A stretch of 64,000 nucleotides of DNA from AP-15 sp963790875 (GTDB lineage: Bacteria; Pseudomonadota; Alphaproteobacteria; ATCC43930; CGMCC-115725): contig CAWBQT010000016.1 in NCBI GenBank assembly GCA_963790875.1, positions 496,001 through 560,000 on the forward strand, given 5' to 3'. Within the stretch, counting starts at the first letter, position 1. The number at the start of each line of letters is the position of its first letter. Below are positions 17,894 through 27,045 of the stretch, piece after piece. A model generated the notes under the pieces. The model saw only the letters and a list, made by a program, of their open reading frames with translations. It was not told the DNA's origin and did not search any database. A program made the translations under genes and the position numbers.

Positions 17894-18337
17894 ATGAACG
17901 TCACGGGCTATCTCGACGACATCGGCAAGCCTGCCTGGATCGGCCTGATGATCATCAGCTTCGTACTGTTCTGGCCGCTCGGCCTCGTGGTTCTCGGCTA
18001 CACGATAGGGAGTGGGCGAATGGCTTGCTGGATGCATGGCAGCGGCGGCCGCTGGCAGCGGCGCATGGGACGGATGCAGGATCGCATGTCGCGCATGCAG
18101 GCGGCGGCCGAGCGCTGGGGGTGCGGCTCGCGCTCGAGCTACCGGGCCGCGACCGGCAACCATGCCTTCGACGAATACCGCAGCGAGACGTTGCGCCGAC
18201 TCGAAGACGAACAGCGCGAGTTCATGGAGTTCCTCGACCGGTTGCGTCACGCCAAGGACAAGGCCGAGTTCGACCAGTTCATGGCCGAGCGTGGCCGGCG
18301 CGGCAACGGCCCGACCCAGCAGCCGCAGGAGATCTGA
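17894..18337 (+). CDS. DUF2852 domain-containing membrane protein
   Basis: A 147-residue protein with one N-terminal hydrophobic segment (WIGLMIISFVLFWPLGLVVLGY), a methionine/arginine-rich middle, and a charged C-terminus. DYR..TLRRLEDEQ-like and FMEFLDRLRHAKDKAEFDQFM segments match the DUF2852 family of alphaproteobacteria; its function is unknown. The domain layout suggests an inner-membrane anchor with a cytoplasmic coiled coil. Expression is probably controlled by the TetR protein encoded just upstream through the palindromic operator over its promoter. Confidence 0.85.
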   Translation: MNVTGYLDDIGKPAWIGLMIISFVLFWPLGLVVLGYTIGSGRMACWMHGSGGRWQRRMGRMQDRMSRMQAAAERWGCGSRSSYRAATGNHAFDEYRSETLRRLEDEQREFMEFLDRLRHAKDKAEFDQFMAERGRRGNGPTQQPQEI

Positions 18338-18983
18338 ATAATTCTGGATTTTCCCGTCGCCCCCCGCGCCAGCGGGGGCGGCGGGTACAATCGGGCGGGA
18401 CCGCCATCGAGTTTTGGAAAGATTAAATAAATAGTGACCTCGTGACTCTCCGGCGCAAAAATCGGGTTTCTCAGAAGAGGGTCGGTTGCGCAGGACTTCC
18501 GAGAAACCTCCAAGCTTCCCTGGTCGATGGGAATTTGCCCTAGTCGGGCAACAGGGAAATAAATACGCCGAACAAGGAATTAAATCAGCCGAACAGGGAA
18601 GGCTGGGAAACTGCGGGGTCCCGTCCCGCCGCCGGTTCGCGTCTCGAAACGGCGAAGAGGCATTACGCTAGCGGTTATCGCAATTTCATAGCAGAACGAT
18701 CCTGATTTGTCAAGGCGGAGCGGCCCGCCGGCCCCCGCCTTGCGAGCCGTGGGCATAGGGCTCCCGCCGGTAGCCGGGGTCGGCCGATATCGCGTCTGCG
18801 TGCCGCGGTCGTACCGATCGGACGGCAGCCACCATCGACAGCGGGCTCGAATTCTTCGGACCGGCAGCGCAATGGCGGCTATGCGGTCGGCGCGCTGGTG
18901 TCGGGGAGCGTCGCCGCCACATTATGCAGGATCACGATGCAGGACCACCTGCGGCGACGGCAGGAACCGGGAGGAGTCCGCTT
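18338..18983. other. 646-bp intergenic region
   Basis: No convincing coding sequence. It starts with a GC hairpin (CCCCCGC / GCGGGGG, 18361-18378, loop GCCA) just after the DUF2852 gene, without a T tract. It contains the 21-bp tandem repeat described separately, and from about 18680 is GC-rich sequence leading to the MFS gene. Composition between 18410 and 18600 is noticeably richer in A and T than the surroundings. Confidence 0.6.
18546..18608. repeat. Three copies of a degenerate 21-bp tandem repeat
   Basis: Units start at 18546, 18567 and 18588 and share the core GNCNAACANGGAA followed, in the first two units, by TAAAT-like bases (for example GCCGAACAAGGAAT then TAAATCA). A looser GGGAATTT lies just upstream at 18529. 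The period of 21 is a multiple of three and reads through in one frame, yet no gene structure supports translation. Similar GGGAA-rich short intergenic repeats are, to my knowledge, common in alphaproteobacteria. Confidence 0.55.
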
Positions 18984-20288
18984 ATGACGGCGTCACAGGT
19001 CAGGCCGGTCGCGCCGCGGCTGCATTACGCCTGGATTATCCTCGCCATCAGCTTTGTGACGGTGGTCGTGACCGCCGGCGTTCGCGCGGCGCCGAGTGTC
19101 CTGATCGTGCCGCTCGAGACGGAATTCCACTGGTCGCGTGCGACGATCTCGTTCGCCGTCGGCGTCAACCTGCTGCTCTATGGTGCCGTCGGTCCGTTCG
19201 CCGCCGCGGTGATGGATCGCTTCGGGGCGCGCCGGACGATGACCTTGGCGCTGGTGGCGACCGCCGCCGGCGTGGCGCTGACCCCGGCCATCGGCGCGCC
19301 TTGGCAGCTCGTTTTGCTGTGGGGCGTCGTGGTCGGGATCGCCACCGGTTTTGTCGGCGCCTACCTGGCGGCGTTCATCGCCGCCCGCTGGTTCCGGGCG
19401 CGCGAAGGGTTCGTCGTCGGCATCTTGACCGCGGCGAACGCGGCGGGTCAGCTGATCTTTCTGCCGACGATGGCGGCGCTCGTCACGCATGCCGGCTGGC
19501 GGGTCATGGCGCTTGTCCTCGCCGCCATAGTCTTCGGTTTTCTGCCGCTCGTAGCGCTGTTGATGCGTAATCGGCCGGAGGATCTCGGGCTGTCGCGCTA
19601 CGGCGATCGCGCCCTGTCGAGCCCGACTGCTGCGCTGCCCAACGGGAATCCGGTCGCGGTGGCGTTTCGCGCGCTCGCGACCGGCGTCGGGTCACGCGAC
19701 TTCTGGCTGATCGCCGGCGGCTACTTCGTTTGCGGCGCCACGACCAACGGCCTCATCGGGACGCATCTGATCCCGGCCTGCGTCGATCACGGTCTGAGCG
19801 AAGTCGCCGGCGCCGGCCTGCTCGCCACGACCGGCGTGTTCGCGCTGATCGGCGGCACCCTGTCGGGCTGGCTCAGCGACCGCTGCGACAACCGGATTCT
19901 GCTGTCCTGCTATTACGGCTTTCGCGGGCTTTCACTGATCTATCTGCCCTTCGCGTTCGATATGTCGCGCTACGGTCTGGCGGTGTTCAGTGTGCTTTAC
20001 GGGCTCGATTGGATCGCCAGCGCGCCGCCCACGGTCCGCCTTTTAAGCCGCGCCGTCGGCGCCGAAAGGATCGGGATCATGGTCGCCTGGATCACCGTGA
20101 TCCACCAGATCGGCGGCGCCTCTGCCGCCTATCTCGGCGGCGTGCTGCGCATCGTCTTCGGCACCTATTTCGAGGCCTTTCTTCTCTCCGGGATATTATT
20201 GTTCGCGGCGGCCGTCATGGTGCTGTTGATCGACGTCGGGCGAAGCGACCGCGAGCCGGAGATTGCGGCACGGGCAGGTGCCGCGTGA
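18984..20288 (+). CDS. MFS transporter
   Basis: A 434-residue major facilitator with about 12 hydrophobic segments. It starts HYAWIILAISFVTVVVTAGVR, has the loop 2-3 motif DRFGARRTMTLAL, a central loop around residues 200-215, and the second-half repeat SGWLSDRCDNRILLS. This resembles MFS members related to monocarboxylate/oxalate-formate carriers. GGGAGGAG precedes ATG 18984; the frame opens 60 bases earlier without transmembrane character. It stands alone after a long intergenic region. Substrate unknown. Confidence 0.88.
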   Translation: MTASQVRPVAPRLHYAWIILAISFVTVVVTAGVRAAPSVLIVPLETEFHWSRATISFAVGVNLLLYGAVGPFAAAVMDRFGARRTMTLALVATAAGVALTPAIGAPWQLVLLWGVVVGIATGFVGAYLAAFIAARWFRAREGFVVGILTAANAAGQLIFLPTMAALVTHAGWRVMALVLAAIVFGFLPLVALLMRNRPEDLGLSRYGDRALSSPTAALPNGNPVAVAFRALATGVGSRDFWLIAGGYFVCGATTNGLIGTHLIPACVDHGLSEVAGAGLLATTGVFALIGGTLSGWLSDRCDNRILLSCYYGFRGLSLIYLPFAFDMSRYGLAVFSVLYGLDWIASAPPTVRLLSRAVGAERIGIMVAWITVIHQIGGASAAYLGGVLRIVFGTYFEAFLLSGILLFAAAVMVLLIDVGRSDREPEIAARAGAA

Positions 20289-20324
20289 GATAAAGTAGGT
20301 TCGCTCGGGAAAGCAATCCGCGCC

Positions 20325-20549
20325 ATGAAGCAACATCCGTCAAGCCGCGCTCAGATGATCAATATCGTCCGGCATCGCCGCCGGCCCGCGGCGATTGCGC
20401 CGGCTCGATGGGTGGCCGTTGCCGGGCTGTTGCTGCTGGTTGCCGCCTGCGCCGCCGAGAACAGCGCCGATTCTTCGGAGAATGCCAAGAATCACGGCTT
20501 TTACGGCAGCGTCCTGGGCGGCTGGACTCAAGCCCAACCCCAGCCGTGA
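20325..20549 (+). CDS. Small putative lipoprotein
   Basis: A 74-residue protein with a basic N-terminus, a hydrophobic stretch (WVAVAGLLLLVAAC) and a lipobox VAAC, giving a mature peptide of about 30 residues that begins CAAENSADSSEN. Not a family I recognise. The stop TGA (20547-20549) is followed in the same frame, 14 codons later, by the Nudix start, so the genes are closely coupled. The signal-peptide character is the main support for a real gene. Confidence 0.6.
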   Translation: MKQHPSSRAQMINIVRHRRRPAAIAPARWVAVAGLLLLVAACAAENSADSSENAKNHGFYGSVLGGWTQAQPQP

Positions 20550-20591
20550 ATACTGTGGAGCTGCGGGGTCGTCGTCGGCGACGGCGAGCGG

Positions 20592-20981
20592 ATGCTGCTC
20601 GGGCATGCCACCCGCTCGCCGCGCTGGGACATTCCCAAGGGCGAGGCCGAACCCGGCGAGGATTTCGTCGCGGCGGCGGTGCGCGAGTTGCGCGAGGAGA
20701 CGGGCCTCGTGGTCCGGCCCGAGGAACTGGTAGTGCTCGGCCTTCACCCTTACCGGCGGGGCAAGGACCTGGCCTTGTTCGCCTGGCGGCGGCGCGAGCT
20801 CCCCGATCCCAAGAGCCTCGCCTGCACCTCGCATTTCGCGCTCGCCGACGGCACGATGCTGCCGGAATTCGACCGGTTCGGCCTGTTCGCCTGGGACGAG
20901 GCGGCGCGCCGGGTCGGCAAGAGCCTGGCGCAACTCTTCGCCTCGATCGGCCGCGACGCCTTACTCGGCGCTTCGAAATGA
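20592..20981 (+). CDS. NUDIX hydrolase
   Basis: A small Nudix enzyme, cleaving nucleoside diphosphates linked to another group. The Nudix box is complete: GEAEPGEDFVAAAVRELREE then TGLV. The first conserved strand, SCGVVVGDGERM, begins upstream of ATG 20592; the frame is open from just after the TGA at 20547-20549 but has only a CTG (20553) as an alternative start. The true N-terminus is therefore unclear: either an unusual start is used or an upstream start was lost. Homologues of this kind are about 140 residues. It follows the small lipoprotein gene. Confidence 0.85.
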   Translation: MLLGHATRSPRWDIPKGEAEPGEDFVAAAVRELREETGLVVRPEELVVLGLHPYRRGKDLALFAWRRRELPDPKSLACTSHFALADGTMLPEFDRFGLFAWDEAARRVGKSLAQLFASIGRDALLGASK

Positions 20982-21030
20982 GACGCCGTTCATGCTAGCT
21001 TCGCGATAACGCCCAAGCGAGGAGGTCCTC

Positions 21031-21456
21031 ATGCCCAAGCTGCGTCACATCGCCATCGCCGCGGAAGATCCGGATGCGATGGCCGAATTCTACAAACAGG
21101 CCTTCGATTTCGTCGAAGTCGGCCGGCCGAACGGCGTGCTCGCCGACGGCGTGTTTTTAAGCGACGGCACGCTCAACATGGCGATCCTCAAATTCAAGAC
21201 CGACCAGCTCGGGAAGGGCATGGACTTTCGCGGCATCCATCATTTCGGCGTGCTGGTCGAGGATGTCGACGCCTTCTCGAAGAAGCTCGAGAGCCTCGGC
21301 GCCGAGCATTACATCGACCAGGGCCACGGCGGCCAGCAAGCCGGCTATTTCGAGAAGAAATTCTATGGGCCGGAGCATATCCTGTTCGACATCGCCGAGC
21401 ACGGCTGGGCCGGCGCCGAGCCGCTGCCGGAACCGGTCAAAGAAGCGGCCGAGTAG
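21031..21456 (+). CDS. VOC family protein (copy 1 of a tandem pair)
   Basis: A 141-residue VOC protein: HIAIAAEDPDAMAEFYKQAF, strands with FLSDGTLNMAILKFKTDQ, FRGIHHFGVLVEDVDAFSKK and a C-terminal YGPEHILFDIAEHGW. Start ATG 21031 is preceded by GCGAGGAGG. The next gene, 10 bases after the stop, encodes a close paralogue, so this is a recent tandem duplication and the two may form a heteromer with paired metal sites. The reaction is unknown. Confidence 0.88.
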   Translation: MPKLRHIAIAAEDPDAMAEFYKQAFDFVEVGRPNGVLADGVFLSDGTLNMAILKFKTDQLGKGMDFRGIHHFGVLVEDVDAFSKKLESLGAEHYIDQGHGGQQAGYFEKKFYGPEHILFDIAEHGWAGAEPLPEPVKEAAE

Positions 21457-21466
21457 GAGGCGGCAA

Positions 21467-21889
21467 ATGGCCAAGCTGCGCCATATCGCGATCGCCGCAA
21501 AGGACCCGGACGCGATGGCCGAGTTCTACAAACGGGCCTTCGATTTCAAAGAGGTACGCAAGACCGACGGGCCGCTCGCCTACGGCTATCACCTGAGCGA
21601 CGGCACGATCGATCTGGCGATCCTGCGCTTCAAGACCGACCAGACCGGCCGCGGTCTCGATTATACCGGGTTGCATCATTTCGGCATCCTCGTCGAGGAT
21701 GTGGCGGCGACGGCGAAGAAGCTCGAGGGCCTCGGCGGCGAGCACTACATGGAGCGGGCCGAGGCGGAACGCGGCGGCGGCTTCGAGGTCAAATTCTGCG
21801 GCCCCGAAGGCATCCTGTTCGATGTCGCCGAGCATCCCTGGACTGGCACCGAACCGCTGCCGGTCGCGGTCAAGGCGGCGGCCGAATAG
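21467..21889 (+). CDS. VOC family protein (copy 2 of a tandem pair)
   Basis: A 140-residue paralogue of the preceding gene, with the same order of motifs (LRHIAIAAKDPDAMAEFYKR, HLSDGTIDLAILRFKTDQ, YTGLHHFGILVEDVAA, CGPEGILFDVAEHPW). TAGGAGGCGG bridges the two genes and serves as its ribosome site, so they are certainly co-transcribed. Differences concentrate in the loop around residues 95-110 (HYMERAEAERGGG), which could shape a different substrate pocket. Confidence 0.88.
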   Translation: MAKLRHIAIAAKDPDAMAEFYKRAFDFKEVRKTDGPLAYGYHLSDGTIDLAILRFKTDQTGRGLDYTGLHHFGILVEDVAATAKKLEGLGGEHYMERAEAERGGGFEVKFCGPEGILFDVAEHPWTGTEPLPVAVKAAAE

Positions 21890-22038
21890 TCCCCCGGCGG
21901 CGGGCATCCTTCGGTGCCCGCCGAAACATTCGGCGCGGCGGGGAGGGCTTGCGGCGCTTTGCCAAAATTCGCTTCGTCCCCACATCTAGGCTGCGTCGTC
22001 GGCGGAGCGCAGGCTCCGCCTCCGGGTGAGGTTGGACG

Positions 22039-23445
22039 ATGAGCGAAACGGAAAATCTGTTTGGCGGGCTGCGGCAATCCGCCGATCCTTCGGTCGTCGA
22101 GGCGATCGAGGCGCTGGTGCGCGATGCGCCGGATCGCGCCCTTTGCCGGGTCAACGTGCTCGATTTTGCGGCCAAGGCCGGGCTCGACGAGGAACAGACG
22201 ATTGCCGCCTTCCTGCACGCGGCCCGGCAAGGGATTTTCGAGCTGTCGTGGAACGTGCTGTGCCCGGGCTGCGGCGGCGTCCTCGAATCGACCTCGACCT
22301 TGAAGAGCGTCGACAAGGACGAATATGCCTGCGCCTGGTGCGCCAGCGGCTATACCCCGACCCTCGACGAGGTCGTCGAGGTTACCTTCACGGTCAGCCG
22401 GCGGGTGCGCCGGATCGCGGCGCATGACCCAGAGGAGCTGCCGTTCAACGAATATTTCCGGCAGGTGTTCTGGGGGTCGGGCATCGACGTGCCGGACAAT
22501 TTCGAGGAGCTGATCCAGGAGATCGTCCTCGAGGCGATCGAGTTGCCGCGCTCGGGGAAGGCGGTCTTGTCGCTGCAATTGCCGGCGGAATTCGTCATCC
22601 TCATCGACCCGGTCACGCACTCGACGCAGTTCTTCGACGTCAAAGGCGAGCCGACGCGCGAGCGCCAGAACCTGTCGTTCGCCTTCGACAAGCTCGCCGT
22701 GCATAACGGCACCACGCAATTGCGGCCCGGTCCGGTTCGGCTGGCGCTCGAGAACCTGACCGAGGGCCGGGTGTTGCCGGGCCTGTGGGTCGCCGGCGAC
22801 AAATTGCACGAGCTGCTCGGCCGGCGCCGGCCGTTCCTGACCGCGAAGCGGCTGCTGACCAATCAGGTGTTTCGCGACCTCTACGGCACCAACACCATCG
22901 ATGCCGAGCAGCGCCTCAAGATCACCAGCCTGACCTTTCTGTTCACCGACCTCAAAGGCTCGACCGAGCTCTATGAGAGGGTCGGCGATCTCGTCGCCTT
23001 CGACCTGGTGCGCGCGCATTTCCAGCTGGTGAACGAGATCGTCGCCGCCGAGGCCGGTGCCGTCGTCAAGACCATCGGCGATGCGGTCATGGCGACCTTC
23101 CCGACGCCGGACCGCGCGGTCGCCGCGGCCTTGCGCATGCGCGAGGCGATGCATCGGCTGAACGGGTCGCGGGACGGCGAGGACCTGCTGCTCAAGATCG
23201 GCATTCACGAGGGCCCTTGCCTCGCCGTCGTGTTGAACGACCGGCAGGACTACTTCGGCCAGACCGTGAATATCGCGGCGCGGGTGCAAGGGCTCGCCAA
23301 TTCGCGCACGATCCTGGCGACGGGGCCGGTCGTCGACTACCCGCAAGCCTCGGTCTTGCTGAAGCGCAGCGGCCTCGAACCGGTGGCGCAGCAGCGGGCG
23401 CTGCGCGGCGTTTCGGAACAAGTCCCGGTCTACGAAATCCTGTGA
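22039..23445 (+). CDS. Class III adenylate/guanylate cyclase with N-terminal zinc-ribbon (DUF5939-like) region
   Basis: A 468-residue protein. Residues 1-285 are a non-catalytic module with a four-cysteine zinc ribbon (C75PGC78 and C98AWC101) and beta-strands, resembling the DUF5939 region seen fused to cyclases. Residues 295-465 are a class III nucleotide cyclase: metal aspartates D304 in FLFTDLKGSTELY and D348 in KTIGDAVMATF, then LKIGIHEGP and DYFGQTVNIAARVQ. No transmembrane segment is visible, so it is probably cytosolic and makes cAMP or cGMP in response to a signal sensed by the N-terminal region. It is convergent with kup. Confidence 0.9.
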   Translation: MSETENLFGGLRQSADPSVVEAIEALVRDAPDRALCRVNVLDFAAKAGLDEEQTIAAFLHAARQGIFELSWNVLCPGCGGVLESTSTLKSVDKDEYACAWCASGYTPTLDEVVEVTFTVSRRVRRIAAHDPEELPFNEYFRQVFWGSGIDVPDNFEELIQEIVLEAIELPRSGKAVLSLQLPAEFVILIDPVTHSTQFFDVKGEPTRERQNLSFAFDKLAVHNGTTQLRPGPVRLALENLTEGRVLPGLWVAGDKLHELLGRRRPFLTAKRLLTNQVFRDLYGTNTIDAEQRLKITSLTFLFTDLKGSTELYERVGDLVAFDLVRAHFQLVNEIVAAEAGAVVKTIGDAVMATFPTPDRAVAAALRMREAMHRLNGSRDGEDLLLKIGIHEGPCLAVVLNDRQDYFGQTVNIAARVQGLANSRTILATGPVVDYPQASVLLKRSGLEPVAQQRALRGVSEQVPVYEIL

Positions 23446-23466
23446 GAGCCGATCGACCCGCCGGCT

Positions 23467-23505
23467 AACCTCTCCCCGCTCGCACCCCATCCGAGGGGGA
23501 GGGTT
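23467..23505. terminator. Possible bidirectional terminator between cyclase and kup
   Basis: AACCTCTCCCC and GGGGGAGGGTT form an imperfect inverted repeat with complementary CTCG/CGAG closer to the loop, lying between two convergent genes. There is no strong T tract, so the call rests on position and pairing. Confidence 0.35.
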
Positions 23506-23624
23506 CGCCAATCGCGGCGGCAATGGTCCATAACTTACTTACCAAACACGAAGAATTGTGTGGTTGCCGTAGGCTCGCGGGGACAAGGGAAATAATCTGA
23601 CGCGCGGCGGGATCTGCGGGCCGC

Positions 23625-25532
23625 TCAGATTTCAACTTCGAGACCGACCTCGACGACCTGCGACGCCGGCACCCCGAAATGCGCGGCCGGCAAATTGGCG
23701 TTGAGATGCATCGCCGCGAAGATCCGCTGACGCCAAACGGCCATCCCGGGGACGACGCCATTCGGAACGACCAAAACGCGGCGCGAATAGAACGTGATCT
23801 TTTCCGGGTCTATGCCGCGCAGCGCGGGGTCACCGCAGGCGAGCTTCAGCCCCTCCATGACATTGGGATGCTCCATGAACCCGAAATGCAGCAGCACGCG
23901 GGTGATGCCGGATCCGACGGGCACCAGCTTCACCCGCTGTTCAGGATCCACCCGCGGCGCGTCCGTCGTCGTTGTCGAGACGAGCAGCATGCGCTCGTGC
24001 AAGACGCGGTTGTGCCGGAGGTGGTGCGTCAGCGCGAGCGGGATCCCCGAGGTTGCGGCCGTAAAGATAGCGGCCGCCCCAGGCAACCGAATCGGACGGT
24101 TCTCGATAACCCAGGCGGCGAATTCGTCTTCGCGCTGGCGCAGACGTGATCGCTGATGCTCGAGCAACTGGTACCCGGTTCGCCAGGTCAGCATCAGGAA
24201 CGCGACGACGCACGCCATCAGCAGCGGGAACCAGCCGCCCGAGAGCAGCTTTGTTGCGTTGGCGGCAATAAAAACCAGCTCGATGACGAGCAGGAATCCG
24301 TTTACGACCGCGACGAGAAGCGGGTTGTAGCCCCATTGCAGCGCGACGAGGGCGGCCAGAACCGTCGTGACCGCCATCAGCATCGAGACGGCGATGCCGT
24401 AAGCGCCGCCAAGCGCGTCGGAGGAGCCGAACGTGATGACCGCACCGAGCGTCCCGGCCGCGAGCAGCCAGTTGACCATCGGCATGTAGATCTGTCCTCT
24501 CTCCCGGCTGGCCGTATGGAGAACGCGCATACGCGGCAGGAAGCCCAGCTGGATCGCTTGCTGGGTCAAAGAATAGGCGCCTGAGATTATCGACTGCGAG
24601 GCGATGACTGTGGCGACGGTGGCGAATGCCACCATCGGATAATGGGCCCATCCCGGCGCCAGCAGGTAGAATGGATTTTGAATAGCGCGGGGGTCGGAAA
24701 GGAGCAACGCCCCCTGGCCGAGATAGTTGAGCACCAGCGCCGGAAAAACCACCCCGAACCAGCCGAGGCGGATCGGCAGCGGGCCGAAATGCCCCATATC
24801 CGCATACATCGCCTCTGCCCCGGTAAGGGTCAGGAAAGCCGCGCCCAGCACGGCAAATCCGATCCCCGGCGGGGATTGGATCAGGTAGATCAGCGCGTGA
24901 TGCGGGCTGAGTGCGCCGAGGATCTTCGGCGCGCCAATGACGCTGCGCAGGCCGAGGATGCCGATGGCGAGGAACCAGACCAGCATCACCGGTCCGAAGA
25001 CGTTGCCGATGAACGTCGTACCCTTGCGCTGAATCAGGAAAAGGCCACAGAGGATCGCCAGGCTGATCGGAACCACAAGGGGCGCAAGCCCTGGGGCGTC
25101 GAGCTTGAGACCCTCGACGGCGCTGAGCACCGAGATGGCCGGCGTGATGATCCCATCGCCATAGAGCAGGGCGGCGCCGGTCAAACCGACGATCATCAGC
25201 GAACCGCGCCAACTGCCGCGCGGCGCATGGCGAACATCGAGAAGCGCCAACAAGGCGACGATGCCGCCCTCGCCGCGGTTGTCGGCGCGCATGATCAGGA
25301 TCGCGTATTTGAACGACACGATCACAACGAGCGACCAGAGGATGACCGACACGATGCCCACAGTTGCCTCGGGCGACACCGTCCCCGCCGCACTTGCGGC
25401 CTGTTTGAACCCATAGAGCGTGCTGGTCCCGATATCGCCATAGACGACGCCGAGCGCGGCGAGAGCGGCAGCGCCGGGCAGCAGCCTGGTGTGATCCCGA
25501 GGCGGCGATGCCGCTTGCCGGTTTCTCTCCAT
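23625..25532 (-). CDS. kup: KUP/HAK/KT family potassium transporter
   Basis: A 635-residue potassium-proton symporter of the inner membrane. The first membrane helix carries LAALGVVYGDIGTSTLYGF, followed by ALLALLDVRHAP, ALLYGDGIITPAISVLSAVEGL, and about 12 helices in all, ending in a cytosolic domain of about 180 residues with VVEVGLEVEI at the terminus. These match bacterial Kup over full length. It faces a cyclase gene on its 3' side and is divergent from a TPR gene. No kdp or trk genes are present. Confidence 0.93.
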   Translation of the reverse strand: MERNRQAASPPRDHTRLLPGAAALAALGVVYGDIGTSTLYGFKQAASAAGTVSPEATVGIVSVILWSLVVIVSFKYAILIMRADNRGEGGIVALLALLDVRHAPRGSWRGSLMIVGLTGAALLYGDGIITPAISVLSAVEGLKLDAPGLAPLVVPISLAILCGLFLIQRKGTTFIGNVFGPVMLVWFLAIGILGLRSVIGAPKILGALSPHHALIYLIQSPPGIGFAVLGAAFLTLTGAEAMYADMGHFGPLPIRLGWFGVVFPALVLNYLGQGALLLSDPRAIQNPFYLLAPGWAHYPMVAFATVATVIASQSIISGAYSLTQQAIQLGFLPRMRVLHTASRERGQIYMPMVNWLLAAGTLGAVITFGSSDALGGAYGIAVSMLMAVTTVLAALVALQWGYNPLLVAVVNGFLLVIELVFIAANATKLLSGGWFPLLMACVVAFLMLTWRTGYQLLEHQRSRLRQREDEFAAWVIENRPIRLPGAAAIFTAATSGIPLALTHHLRHNRVLHERMLLVSTTTTDAPRVDPEQRVKLVPVGSGITRVLLHFGFMEHPNVMEGLKLACGDPALRGIDPEKITFYSRRVLVVPNGVVPGMAVWRQRIFAAMHLNANLPAAHFGVPASQVVEVGLEVEI

Positions 25533-25684
25533 TGGCGAGACCCTCCTGACCTTCCGGTGAGGCTAAGCGTAATGCCGATCGCAGGAAACAGGCGGCTCGT
25601 AACACCGCAAGGCGCGCCGGTTGCCAGGCGGGCGCGGACGGGTCGACAATCGGCAGGGCTGACCCGATAAGCAAGGGAGTGGCG

Positions 25685-27034
25685 ATGCAGCATGACATTC
25701 GCGGCCTGCCGCTTTCGACCGACAGCGCCGAGGCCGCGGCGCATTTCGACCGGGCGCTCGAGCATTACCTGAAGTTTCATGTCGACACGCCGGCGCTCGT
25801 CGAGGCCGCTTTGCGGGCCGACCCGCATTTCGTTCTCGGGCATTGCCTCAGGGGCTATCTGTTGCTCGGCGCTGCCAACCCGGCAAACCGGCCGCAGGTC
25901 GCGGCGAGCCTCGCCGCGGCTGAGGTCGGTGCCGCGGTCGCGACCGAACGCGAACGCCGGCACGTCGCGGCCTTTGCCGCCTGGGCCGTGGGCCTGCTCG
26001 ACCGGTCCTTTGCGAACTGGCGGGCGATCCTCGATGCCGATCCGACCGACCTTCTTGCCTTGCGCATCTCTGATACGACCTGGTTCCGGCATGGCCAGAC
26101 GGCCAGGATCCTCGAACAGGCCGACCGCGTCGCCGCCGGCTGGTCGGCCGAACTGCCTGGCTATGACTGCTTTCAGAGCGTCTGGGCGTTCGCGCATGAG
26201 GAGGCCGGCGACACCGCCGGCGCCGAGCGAGCCGTCGACGCCGCGCTCGCTTGCGACGCGACGAACTATTTCGCGCATCACGTCAAGGCGCATGTCTTGG
26301 AGATGGAGTGCCGGCCGCGCGAGGGGCGCGACTGGCTCGCGAGCCAGGTCGCGAACTGGTCGCTCGGCAACAACCTGATCCATCATCTGTGGTGGCACCG
26401 CGCGCTGATGGAGCTGGAGCTCGGCGAATTGGACGCGGTGCTGGCGAGCTACGACGAAAACATCCGCAATCTGAACGAACCGATGACCAAGGCAGCGCCG
26501 GACCATTTCATCGATCTGCAGAATGCGCCGGCCGTCTTGTGGCGCCTCGAGCAGCTGGGCGTCGCCGTCGGCGACCGCTGGCAGGAACTGGCCGACAAGG
26601 CCGAGGCACGAATCGGCGATGTCGGGCATCTGTTGCTGGTGCCGCATCTGATGTTGGCGCTCGCCGCCACCGCGCGATGGGACGCGGCGGCGCGGTTTCT
26701 CGCGGCGCTCTCCGAGCGCGCCGCCGATCCCGAACTGTGGACGGCGCCGGCGATCGGCGACGTCGTCGCCCCGGTCTGCGAGGCGGTGCTGGCGCACCGG
26801 CGCGGCGATTACGGACGCGTCGTCGAACTCCTGGCGCCCCGCCAGGCGGGAATCCGGCTGTTGGGCGGCAGCAACGCGCAGCGCGACCTGTTCTTCCAGA
26901 TACTGGCCGACGCGGCGATGCGATCGGGTCGCCGTGACGTCGCCGGTCCGCTCATCGCCCGCGAAGCGCAGGCCCGCAGCGTGCCGCCGGTGCGGCGCTC
27001 CGGCTATGTCGCCGCCGCGCGCTGGCTGTCCTGA
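25685..27034 (+). CDS. Tetratricopeptide repeat protein, TTC38 family
   Basis: A 449-residue helical-repeat protein that resembles the TTC38 group (tetratricopeptide repeat protein 38). It starts with IRGLPLSTDSAEAAAHFDRAL and holds repeated helix pairs, including ADPHFVLGHCLRGYLLLG, ERRHVAAFAAWAVGLLDRSF, YDCFQSVWAFAHEEAGDTAGA and LIHHLWWHRALMELELGE. Function is unknown. AAGGGAG precedes ATG 25685; a GTG at 25679 is the alternative. The next gene, an epimerase, starts 12 bases after its stop, suggesting a two-gene operon. Confidence 0.85.
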   Translation: MQHDIRGLPLSTDSAEAAAHFDRALEHYLKFHVDTPALVEAALRADPHFVLGHCLRGYLLLGAANPANRPQVAASLAAAEVGAAVATERERRHVAAFAAWAVGLLDRSFANWRAILDADPTDLLALRISDTTWFRHGQTARILEQADRVAAGWSAELPGYDCFQSVWAFAHEEAGDTAGAERAVDAALACDATNYFAHHVKAHVLEMECRPREGRDWLASQVANWSLGNNLIHHLWWHRALMELELGELDAVLASYDENIRNLNEPMTKAAPDHFIDLQNAPAVLWRLEQLGVAVGDRWQELADKAEARIGDVGHLLLVPHLMLALAATARWDAAARFLAALSERAADPELWTAPAIGDVVAPVCEAVLAHRRGDYGRVVELLAPRQAGIRLLGGSNAQRDLFFQILADAAMRSGRRDVAGPLIAREAQARSVPPVRRSGYVAAARWLS

Positions 27035-27045
27035 GACCCCGCGGC

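Noticed and set aside
21745..23523. 592-residue minus-strand frame opposite the cyclase gene
   Set aside because: Antisense shadow; the plus strand encodes clear VOC and cyclase domains.
24642..25670. 342-residue plus-strand frame opposite kup
   Set aside because: Antisense shadow of a complete potassium transporter gene.
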